Assembly: GCA_959018215.1 (NCBI GenBank)
Contig: CAUEKL010000012.1
Location: 1-20,172 of the forward strand
DNA from: an uncultured Gemmiger sp.
GTDB lineage: Bacteria > Bacillota > Clostridia > Oscillospirales > Ruminococcaceae
Length of the DNA: 20,172 bases
Direction: 5' to 3'
Of this stretch, positions 14,105 through 20,172 are shown piece after piece. Positions within the stretch are counted from its first letter, which is position 1. Every line of letters starts with the position of its first letter. The notes beneath the pieces were generated by a model, which saw nothing but the letters and a program-made list of their open reading frames with translations, was not told the DNA's origin and made no database searches. A program made the translations under genes and the position numbers.

Positions 14105-16327
14105 ATGGATACGGGATTGACCCGCCTGCGGCATCTGGTGCTGCTGTTCGGGTTCAAAAGCATGGACCGGGAAGGCCAGGGCCCGGAAGGCACCGGCCCC
14201 CGGAGCGAAGCCCTGCGCCGGTATTTTGCGGAATGCTGTGACCGGTATATCGGCGAACGTCCGGTGGAACTCCAGGGCAGGTGGGCCCGGCTGGAGCGGG
14301 GCCCCGACCCGCTCAATACCCGCATGGCCTTTGTGCTGCAGCAGCTCACCGACGACCCGGCGGACTTCGGCATCCGGGACCTGCGGCTGGAAAACGACCG
14401 CTGGCTGGACGATTTTGCGGAACAGCTGAGCCGGGCCCCCCTGATCTGGGGGGAACCTTCCGATGAGGAAAAGGACCGCCGTACCGAGTATCTGGTCCTG
14501 TGCTGGCTGGTCTGTGTGGAGCGGGGCAGTACCCTGCTCCAGAGCAGCATCCGCCGGGCCATGGGGCTGGACGACGCCCGGCGGCTGGACGCCTTCCAGT
14601 ATCTGGCGGCGGCGGCCATGCTGCTGCTGCGCAACACCCAGCTCAGCTGGCCGGAAGCCGTCTTTGCCTTCCGCCGGGAAATTCTGGACCTGGCTCCCAA
14701 CGAAAAACTGCCCAGCGCCACCAAAAGCTGGAACAAGTCCTCCCTGCGGGACAGCCTTACCGACAGCCTGCTGCAGAAGGCGTTTGGCAACCTGTGCGCC
14801 AAGCCCCACGGGGAGGAAAACTCCCTGCCCGCCCTGCTGGGCGACAATCCGGACGCCGCGCTGCTGCGGGAACTGGCCCTGCTGCCCAACGCCCGGAACA
14901 ACGATTATCTCTACCTGATGCAGAGCTATCTGGACAAGCTGACCCCCGGCTCCAAGGACCGGCGCTGGGATGCGGAGCGGGCCATGGAGCTGGCGGAGCT
15001 TTTCCGCCGGATGGAACTGGATGTTTCCGAGGACCGGGACCGGGTGGAGGGCATCGCCGAAGCCCTGGGTGCCCCGCCCGAGGAAGTGGACGAGGACGAC
15101 CTGGAGGGGGAAGGCAACGGCAAGACCCGGGAAAAACGCCAGGGGACCAAGGTGCCCTTCCGCATGCTGCGCCACACCCTGTACCTGCTCATGGGGCAGC
15201 GGCAGGACCAGTATTACGGCAAGGAAAGCGACATCCGGGACCTGGTCTTCCGCCTGGCTTTTGCCTGCGGCATGAACCGGCAGGAGACCGAACAGCTGCT
15301 GCGGGAACAGGAGATGCCCGGCATCGACTTCAAGACCGCCCCGGAACTGCTGTATGCCTACTATGCGGACCGGCTGTGCGGCAACGGCAAAACCGCTCCC
15401 GCGGCCTACGCCACGGCCCGCCTGGCCCAGCGCGTCTATGCCCTGCGCCGGGACCCCTCCGCCGAAGGAGAGGACCGGCCCCCGGTGGCCCTGGAAGCCA
15501 CCTTCTACGTCAGCCGGGGCTACCGCCGGGAGCGCAAATGGTCCATGCAGCCCGGCGCATTCCTGAATTGGATGGAAGAGCGGCAGATCCCTGCCCAGGA
15601 TTCCGAGACCCTGCTCTCTCGCTCCCACGACGCCCGGCAGATGCTGATTTTCTGCAGCCAGCTGTTCCGGGCCCGGCGGTCGGTCCAGCGCATCAACCGG
15701 CAGGCCGCCGAAGCCCAGCAGCACAGCGACCGGGCCCAGACCCTGCGGGACCTGGAGGCCGAGCGCCTGGCCCTGCAGGCGGAATCCCGGGAGATGGACC
15801 GCATCCAGCAGCGGGTAAACAGCGGCCTGCCTCTGTTTGCCGCCGACACGGGCAACACCCTGCGCACCGATCTGCTGAAAGCGCCGGTGACCCTTACCCA
15901 GTGGCGGCAGGCGTATGTGAGCCGCTTTTTCCCCTTTGACGACGAGGAGCGGGACTACCGCAGCTTCTATTTCTCGGAGCTGGGGGAGGAAAAGAACATC
16001 TGGAATTACTGGAACTCCTACACCATCCAGAAGCTGGATACCATCTGCTGCTATATCAACGAAAACAAGATGCTTTCCCGGGATGATTATCTCTGCCTGC
16101 TTTTCACCGAGTACATGATGGAATATCCCCTGCGGCATCCGGGCGAAGAGCTGGCGGCCGGCAACAACTGCGTGGCCCGGTTCGCCCGGGAATCTTCGGC
16201 TGACCTGGCCGAAGCCCGCATGCAGCCCTTCTGTCCCGAAAAGGAACCCCAGATGGCCCGGGCCTTCCACCGTGCCGTCGAACAATATCTGGAAACCGGC
16301 CGGCACCTGCAGTCCCTGTCGGTCTGA
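14105..16327 (+). CDS. Large helical protein of unknown function, third gene of the kinase-nuclease operon
   Basis: 740 residues from the ATG at 14105-14107 behind GAGGAGGG, 19 bases after the fusion gene's stop; a slightly longer reading would overlap that gene without a ribosome site. I do not recognise a family. It is predicted mainly helical, soluble and rich in Arg, Leu and Glu. A basic/Ser stretch occurs near 200-225 (ATKSWNKSSLRDSLTDSLL), and an acidic linker, EEVDEDDLEGEGNGKTREK, near 326-344 divides two halves. The second half has DLVFRLAFACGMNRQETEQL at 379-398 and a likely coiled coil at about 520-572 (Gln/Arg/Glu heptads such as LRDLEAERLALQAESREMDR). No Walker, HExxH, nuclease or membrane signature was seen. 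As part of the same operon it may be a scaffold, a kinase substrate, or the sensor of the insult; all three are inference. Confidence 0.85.
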   Translation: MDTGLTRLRHLVLLFGFKSMDREGQGPEGTGPRSEALRRYFAECCDRYIGERPVELQGRWARLERGPDPLNTRMAFVLQQLTDDPADFGIRDLRLENDRWLDDFAEQLSRAPLIWGEPSDEEKDRRTEYLVLCWLVCVERGSTLLQSSIRRAMGLDDARRLDAFQYLAAAAMLLLRNTQLSWPEAVFAFRREILDLAPNEKLPSATKSWNKSSLRDSLTDSLLQKAFGNLCAKPHGEENSLPALLGDNPDAALLRELALLPNARNNDYLYLMQSYLDKLTPGSKDRRWDAERAMELAELFRRMELDVSEDRDRVEGIAEALGAPPEEVDEDDLEGEGNGKTREKRQGTKVPFRMLRHTLYLLMGQRQDQYYGKESDIRDLVFRLAFACGMNRQETEQLLREQEMPGIDFKTAPELLYAYYADRLCGNGKTAPAAYATARLAQRVYALRRDPSAEGEDRPPVALEATFYVSRGYRRERKWSMQPGAFLNWMEERQIPAQDSETLLSRSHDARQMLIFCSQLFRARRSVQRINRQAAEAQQHSDRAQTLRDLEAERLALQAESREMDRIQQRVNSGLPLFAADTGNTLRTDLLKAPVTLTQWRQAYVSRFFPFDDEERDYRSFYFSELGEEKNIWNYWNSYTIQKLDTICCYINENKMLSRDDYLCLLFTEYMMEYPLRHPGEELAAGNNCVARFARESSADLAEARMQPFCPEKEPQMARAFHRAVEQYLETGRHLQSLSV

Positions 16328-16353
16328 GCCGGTGAACGGGACCCTGTCCCGCC

Positions 16354-16400
16354 AAAAAAAGCCCCCGGGGCGTGCCATCGCACGCCCCGGGGGCTTTTTT
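16354..16400. terminator. Bidirectional terminator between the convergent operons
   Basis: A perfect 14-bp GC stem (16361-16374 with 16381-16394, loop of six) is flanked by seven A on the left and six T on the right. It therefore works on both strands. It lies 27 bases after the plus-strand stop and 8 bases after the minus-strand stop. Confidence 0.95.
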
Positions 16401-16407
16401 GGGTCCC

Positions 16408-17499
16408 TTACCGGTCGAACTGGAGGCGGCAGACCCGCCGGGCCCCGCCGCAGGAAACCACCGCCCACCCCGGGCCCAGCTCCTGGATCAGCTCCGGCCG
16501 CACCTGGTACTGCCGTACCCTGTGGGTGGACACGGTGCTGGAGGTGCTGCTGTTCCAGGGCAGCAGCCAGTCTTTGGTCACACCTTGGCTGTACTCCTCC
16601 TGCTCCATGTCTGCGGTGCCGTACAGCCGGGCCACCTTCTCCGCCGCCATGCCGGAAGAATGGGCAAACATCACGGCGGTGCGCAGCCGCCCGCCCAGGT
16701 ACGTCCATTCCTCCTCCGTAAGCTGGTCGGGGAGGTTTTCATCCGCAAGGACCAGGTGAGGGCAGGCCAGCAGGGGCTTGAGCCGGCCCGGCAGCCGGGC
16801 AAAGGGGGCGTCCGCACACAGGATCAGGGCCCGGGGACGGTATGCCTCGATCTCGGCCAGGGCCATCATCCACAGCAGCGGATGCCGCAGCGCCAGCTGC
16901 CCCGGGTTCTTCACCGCTTCCCGCACCGACATCCCCGGCTGCCCCGCCGGCTGCAGCCCTTTCAGCTGTATGAGCAGGTCGAACACCGCCCGGAACTCCC
17001 CCCGCTCCGCGAAGGGCAAAGGCCCGTATTGCTGGGCCCGCTGCTCCTCTTCCTCACAGGAGCAGGCCAGCAGCTCGTCCAGGCTGTGTCCCGCCCAGCT
17101 GCGCAGAAGGGCATTGAGGCTGAAATGGATGTCTTTGGCGGAACCGGGCTTTTCCAGATCCGCCGTGCGGGAAAGCAGAAACGCCGCCTCCTCCCGGGTA
17201 TGCCCCCGGAAGGGGTCGTAGTTGTACAGCCGGGCCCCGGGCAGGAGCGGGTCCTCCCCGGCGGTCAGCAGGACCACCGGCAGGCTGCGGCTGCGGGCCT
17301 GCCGCAGCACCGACATCAGTACCCGGGCCCGGTCCTCCGTTTCCCCGCCGCTCACCGCCGTCATCCGCAGATAGCCGTCCCGGGCCAGCCGCTCCTGCAG
17401 CGCCCGGCCGGAAACGGTGTTCAGGGCACTGTCCGCCCCGCCGGTCTTCGGGGGTGCCACCGTGAAGCAGTCGTGCTCAAAAGCCTTGAGAAATCCCAT
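16408..17499 (-). CDS. Probable degenerate (Walker-less) relative of VirD4/TraG-type ATPases
   Basis: 363 residues from the ATG at 17497-17499 behind AAAAAGGAGG, 25 bases after the ATPase gene. The layout follows a VirD4/TraG-like ATPase but without the catalytic motifs. MTAVSGGETEDRARVLMSVL (46-65) stands where the P-loop strand and helix should be, with no GxxxxGK[ST]. SLPVVLLTAGEDPL follows as the next strand, and YNYDPFRGH (92-100) resembles the family's DP-x-G element. RPRALILCADAPFARLPGRL (221-240) replaces the Walker B strand and lacks DE. TAVMFAHSSGMAAEKVARLYG (274-294) and the final YQVRPELIQELGPGWAVVS (331-349) match the family's end, where a Ser/Thr-rich linker leads to a residue pattern V-x-P-E-x-I-x-x-L-x-x-G-x-A-V-V. 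I infer a non-catalytic partner that could assemble with the intact ATPase. Homology is from pattern only. Confidence 0.7.
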   Translation of the reverse strand: MGFLKAFEHDCFTVAPPKTGGADSALNTVSGRALQERLARDGYLRMTAVSGGETEDRARVLMSVLRQARSRSLPVVLLTAGEDPLLPGARLYNYDPFRGHTREEAAFLLSRTADLEKPGSAKDIHFSLNALLRSWAGHSLDELLACSCEEEEQRAQQYGPLPFAERGEFRAVFDLLIQLKGLQPAGQPGMSVREAVKNPGQLALRHPLLWMMALAEIEAYRPRALILCADAPFARLPGRLKPLLACPHLVLADENLPDQLTEEEWTYLGGRLRTAVMFAHSSGMAAEKVARLYGTADMEQEEYSQGVTKDWLLPWNSSTSSTVSTHRVRQYQVRPELIQELGPGWAVVSCGGARRVCRLQFDR

Positions 17500-17524
17500 G
17501 ATCGTCCTCCTTTTTCCACGGGTG

Positions 17525-18835
17525 TTACCCGGCCCAGGGCAGAAAGTGAAAGGCAAAGGGCAGCCCGGCCGGGGGCAGTACCACGGCATCCCCGGTCACC
17601 ATGCTCAGCATCTGGTCGTCGGGCAGAGCGGGCACCTGCATGAGGGAGGTGGTCACCACTCCGCACCGGGCGTGCTGCATGGGAACGGTGCAGCTGCCGC
17701 ACAGCTGCTGCAGATACCGGCGGGTGGTCACGTCCTTCATCCGCAGCGCGATCACGGTGCCGAAATCCGCCAGCATACTCTCGGTCAGGGCCTCGCCGTA
17801 GCAGTGATGGAGCTGGGCGTTGGACTGGGCGGCGTAGAAGATGCCCCCGATGTGCTGCCCGGCGCCGAAGCTCAGGGCCCGCTGCAGCATCTCCACATTG
17901 CTGCCCAGCAAGGGACCTTCGTCGCTGCAGAAGAAGAGCTTGCCTTTCTGGGGCAGGGGAGAGAGGGCGGTGCTGTAGGCCAGGTCCTCGATCAGGCCGA
18001 AGATGGGGCCCTGGGTATCGGCGGCGCTGGCGTCAAATTCCAGGAACAGCAGCTTTCCGCCTCCGTCCCGGGCAAAGTTCACCACGCTGAACACCGGGCT
18101 GTGTCCTCCTGCAAAGCCCCGCAGGGCCGATACCGACGCCTGCAGCTCCCCCAGTACGCCCAGTGCCTGGTCGGAGGCACAGTTGCCCAGATAGCTGCGC
18201 AGCTCGCCGGGGGCGGGGGCGCAGCGGATCAGCTCCTGGATCTTTTCCCGGGACAGGTTGGCGCAGTAGTTGAGCAGGGTATCGTTGCGGTATTGCCCGG
18301 CGGTTTCGGGGTGGGCCAGGATGGTGCGGGCGTACACCAGCAGCAGATTCTCCAGCAGCCGCCTGGGGGCGATGGTGAAGAAGGGGGTCATCTGGTTGCG
18401 GTTGTCGGCAAACAGCCGGGTGACGATGCGGGCGGCGCTCTGGTCCAGGTCGTAGTCGGTGGAGCCGAAGGCGAGCAGGTCGGCGAACAGGCTCCAGGAA
18501 GCGTTGCCGTAGCCGTGGGGGTTGGGGTCCAGCACAATGTCCCCCGGGCGGAAGAACTGCCGCCGCAGGTCGCCCCGGGGGTCAAAGATGAGGAGCCCGT
18601 CATGGGGGCCCAGACGGGGGATCAGCTGGCTGAGCAGATGGTACAGCACGGTGGTCTTGCCCGAGCGGGGCGCCCCCGTGAGATAAATGCCCCTGGCCAG
18701 GTCGTCCATGGTCAGCCCGAAGGCCCGTCCTTCGGCATCGCGGAAGAGCACGGCGCTGTCCGGTGCGGCCCGCCCGGCGGTCAGGCCGGGCAGCCAGGGC
18801 GTGGTGCGGGTGGGGTAGGCAGAATATACAGGCAT
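17525..18835 (-). CDS. VirD4/TraG-like (HerA/FtsK superfamily) ATPase without membrane anchor
   Basis: 436 residues from the ATG at 18833-18835 behind AAAGGAGGAAG. Walker A is GAPRSGKTT (54-62), followed by DGLLIFDPRGDL (79-90), the family's D-P-K/R-G element. KLLFLEFD (261-268) and KLFFCSDEGPLLGSNVEMLQ (299-318) carry the second strand set, with the Walker B acidic pair D305/E306. GGIFYAAQSNAQLHHCYGE (330-348) is the classic Q-S-x-x-Q-L-x-x-x-YG sensor of conjugative coupling proteins. LADFGTVIALRMKD and the VTTRRYLQQLCG stretch complete the fold. Coupling proteins normally start with two membrane helices; these are missing here, so the enzyme should be cytoplasmic. No relaxase, VirB4 or other transfer gene is in the window. 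It sits between a nuclease gene and a degenerate paralogue in one tight operon, suggesting a DNA- or protein-pumping motor for that set rather than conjugation (inference). Confidence 0.88.
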   Translation of the reverse strand: MPVYSAYPTRTTPWLPGLTAGRAAPDSAVLFRDAEGRAFGLTMDDLARGIYLTGAPRSGKTTVLYHLLSQLIPRLGPHDGLLIFDPRGDLRRQFFRPGDIVLDPNPHGYGNASWSLFADLLAFGSTDYDLDQSAARIVTRLFADNRNQMTPFFTIAPRRLLENLLLVYARTILAHPETAGQYRNDTLLNYCANLSREKIQELIRCAPAPGELRSYLGNCASDQALGVLGELQASVSALRGFAGGHSPVFSVVNFARDGGGKLLFLEFDASAADTQGPIFGLIEDLAYSTALSPLPQKGKLFFCSDEGPLLGSNVEMLQRALSFGAGQHIGGIFYAAQSNAQLHHCYGEALTESMLADFGTVIALRMKDVTTRRYLQQLCGSCTVPMQHARCGVVTTSLMQVPALPDDQMLSMVTGDAVVLPPAGLPFAFHFLPWAG

Positions 18836-18858
18836 GAAAACCTTCCTCCTTTCCGGAA

Positions 18859-19677
18859 TTACAGGGAAAGCCCGTCGGAGTCGCTGTCGGAAGGGCCGAG
18901 CCCGTCGTCGTCCGAATCCTTGGAGGACCCGCCGTCCGGCCCGAAGCTGCCGGTGGAGACAGCCCCGCCGCCGGGAGCGTCGGTCACGCCGCCCTCCGGG
19001 CCGAAACTGCCGCAAAGGCCGTCGGACCCCTGGGCGGCAAGGCCGGTTTCCTCCCCGTCGGCCTCGGTAAGGGCGGCGCCGGCGGCTGCCCCCGGAACGG
19101 GGGTTTGCGTCTGGCTTTCCAGTTCGGCGTAGTAGGCATCCTCCTGCTCCGAGCCGGGGTTGGGAAACTCATCGGCCAGGGACATCCAGTCCTCGTTGTC
19201 GTCGAACTGGGCCATGTCGATGTTGGTCCAGGAAAAGTGCTCCACGTCGGTGACGCCGGTGGCCGGGTCGGTGACCTCCCGGGTGACCATGAAGCAGTCC
19301 GGCCAGTTGCCGTCCCCGGGGTAGGTTATGGAACCGTGCAGGGTGACTTCCTTGCCCTCCTTCATCAGGGCGTCGTTTTCCCGTTCCATGGCCCGGTAAT
19401 CGCGCACATTCACCTGGTGGTCCATCCGCACCAGGTTATCCGTTTTGCCGGAACCGCCCCGGCTGGCGGACATCAGGTGACCGGCGTCCTCCCCGGGCTG
19501 TTTGCCGGGCAGATTGCGCTGGGCGGAAAGAGAGCGCGGCGCCGCATCGGCGGAAAGCTTTCCGTCAAAGGTGGAGATGCGGCCCTGGGCGTCGGTGCGG
19601 TAGGTGGTGCCGTTCACGGTGTAGGTGTTGTTGGGTACCAGGGTGTAGGCCCCGGAAAAATGGGAAGGACGGGACAT
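18859..19677 (-). CDS. DNA/RNA non-specific endonuclease with acidic low-complexity tail
   Basis: 272 residues from the ATG at 19675-19677 behind AAAGGAGG. Residues 1-135 fit the Endonuclea_NS_2 type: YTVNGTTYRTDAQGRIST (19-36), the catalytic EDAGHLMSASRGGSG (63-77, general base H67), TDNLVRMDHQVNVRDYRAME (79-98, metal Asn in NxxVN) and KEVTLHGSITYPGD. Such nucleases are often toxin domains at the end of secreted proteins, but here the domain is first. There is no signal peptide or delivery module, and a tail of about 135 residues follows. That tail is Gly/Asp/Ser/Glu-rich, contains two GSFGPxGG units (223-230, 243-250) and ends in SDSDDDGLGPSDSDSDGL. It is the first gene of an operon with the VirD4-like ATPase and its degenerate relative. 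An acidic C-terminal tail could be a docking or export signal for such an ATPase (inference). No obvious immunity gene is seen. Confidence 0.88.
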   Translation of the reverse strand: MSRPSHFSGAYTLVPNNTYTVNGTTYRTDAQGRISTFDGKLSADAAPRSLSAQRNLPGKQPGEDAGHLMSASRGGSGKTDNLVRMDHQVNVRDYRAMERENDALMKEGKEVTLHGSITYPGDGNWPDCFMVTREVTDPATGVTDVEHFSWTNIDMAQFDDNEDWMSLADEFPNPGSEQEDAYYAELESQTQTPVPGAAAGAALTEADGEETGLAAQGSDGLCGSFGPEGGVTDAPGGGAVSTGSFGPDGGSSKDSDDDGLGPSDSDSDGLSL

Positions 19678-19717
19678 GGCAAAACCTCCTTTGCCGTCCC
19701 TGCAGACAGGACGGCCC

Positions 19718-19737
19718 ATATGATACTGCTATCATAT
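19718..19737. promoter_or_regulatory. Perfect 20-bp palindrome before the nuclease/ATPase operon
   Basis: ATATGATA (19718-19725), CTGC, TATCATAT (19730-19737). It lies 41 bases upstream of the nuclease start codon and contains -10-like hexamers in both arms, but no clear -35 was found. A dimeric repressor or activator site overlapping the promoter is the likely meaning. A short hairpin (CCGTCC/GGACGG, 19695-19715) lies between it and the ribosome site. Confidence 0.6.
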
Positions 19738-19799
19738 ACCCCGGCGCGGGGCCGTTGGGCCGGCGGGAGATTTCCGTTTATCTCCCCGCAGGGCAGTTT

Positions 19800-19820
19800 C
19801 CGGAAAGTATCCGGTACAAT
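19800..19820 (+). promoter_or_regulatory. Possible promoter with short inverted repeat before the last gene
   Basis: CCGGA-N5-TCCGG (19800-19814) abuts a TACAAT -10-like hexamer (19815-19820), 33 bases before the start codon of the last gene. No good -35 is present, so this is weak. Confidence 0.3.
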
Positions 19821-19852
19821 GGGGGCATGAAATCTCAAAGGAGGAGTTTTAC

Positions 19853-20172
19853 ATGCTCAAACAAACCCTGATCCGCTTCGCCCTGTTGTGGGGGCTGTGC
19901 GCCGCCGCCACCGCGATACTTTTGCATCCCCCGGGCGGGATACCGGGCGTGCTGGGGTACAGCCTGGGAGAAACCTTCTTCTTCTACGCCTTTTCCTGGG
20001 TCAAGGAACCCCTGAAATGGCTCGTGGCTTTCACCGGCAAATACGGGTTCCTGGCCATCCTCTTCGGGTCGCTGCCCGGCATCCTGATCATTCTTGTGAT
20101 CTTCGCCATGGGGCTGCCCGTCCTCTGCATGGCGGGGGCGGCCCTGGGAGCCATCCGGCTGGCGTACAACCC
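19853..20172 (+). CDS. Membrane protein, N-terminal part (runs off the window), unknown function
   Basis: 106 codons are visible from the ATG at 19853-19855 behind AAAGGAGGAG. Three hydrophobic segments occur: residues about 5-24 (TLIRFALLWGLCAAATAILL), about 67-85 (GFLAILFGSLPGILIILVIF) and a following Met/Ala-rich segment. Between the first two lies an aromatic amphipathic stretch (ETFFFYAFSWVKEPLKWLV) that may lie on the membrane surface. No family was recognised. It diverges from the nuclease operon and has its own leader, so it may lie outside the accessory region. An ATG at 19828 opens a 14-codon frame that runs over this start; I do not call it. Confidence 0.75.
   Translation, partial: MLKQTLIRFALLWGLCAAATAILLHPPGGIPGVLGYSLGETFFFYAFSWVKEPLKWLVAFTGKYGFLAILFGSLPGILIILVIFAMGLPVLCMAGAALGAIRLAYN

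Noticed and set aside
11290..14901. Open frame of about 1200 codons on the minus strand
   Set aside because: It is antisense to the kinase-nuclease gene and rich in Gln, His, Gly and Pro with no domain sense. High GC content removes stop codons in shadow frames, and the plus-strand protein has clear motifs throughout.
14018..16708. Open frame of about 900 codons on the minus strand
   Set aside because: It crosses a bidirectional terminator and two gene ends, and its composition is low-complexity Gly/Gln/His. It is a shadow of the 740-residue gene.
17417..19132. Open frame of about 570 codons on the plus strand
   Set aside because: It is antisense to the ATPase and part of the nuclease gene, with no ribosome site and a shadow-type composition.
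16408..19677. Operon as part of a conjugative element
   Set aside because: Only the coupling-type ATPase is present. No relaxase, VirB4, integrase, origin of transfer or attachment repeats were seen in the window, so I do not call a mobile element.

Overview
The window is GC-rich and bacterial. Strong AGGAGG-type ribosome binding sites, many tightly coupled genes, a tryptophan T-box, hairpin-plus-T-run terminators and OmpR-type two-component signalling point to a high-GC member of the Clostridia, probably a gut Oscillospiraceae-like organism. This placement rests on gene style only. I saw no rRNA, tRNA, CRISPR array, transposase, integrase or relaxase.

Positions 1 to about 9160 read almost entirely on the minus strand and look like ordinary genome. 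In order they hold: the start of a MATE transporter; an M50-type membrane metalloprotease with a PqqD-like N-terminus; a small membrane protein and an 81-residue repeat protein; a two-component operon (OmpR-type regulator, kinase with a very short outside loop, membrane protein); two overlapping flavodoxin-fold genes; a membrane-anchored endonuclease/exonuclease/phosphatase-family hydrolase; and a TrpB2-type tryptophan synthase beta chain under a tryptophan T-box. Four exact-period 11-bp direct repeats lie just upstream of the promoter of the 81-residue gene. A weaker version lies upstream of the response regulator, so that regulator probably controls both.

Positions 9429 to about 19740 are the accessory part, built as two convergent operons that share a bidirectional terminator at 16354-16400. 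The plus-strand operon encodes a 100-residue stand-alone RyR-domain protein, a 1358-residue fusion (Ser/Thr kinase, Rossmann-like domain, RyR-like motif, CARF-like domain, winged helix, DUF1887/Card1-type PD-(D/E)xK nuclease) and a 740-residue helical protein I do not recognise. The minus-strand operon encodes a DNA/RNA non-specific endonuclease with a long acidic low-complexity tail, a soluble VirD4/TraG-like ATPase, and a protein that looks like a degenerate, Walker-less relative of that ATPase. No conjugation genes accompany it. A perfect 20-bp palindrome lies in front of this operon.

My reading (inference) is that the plus-strand operon is an undescribed defence or stress-response module. 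In it, a kinase and ligand-sensing domains are fused to a nuclease that would be switched on by a nucleotide signal. The convergent nuclease/ATPase operon may be its partner or a separate conflict system. The window ends in the start of a small membrane protein gene.
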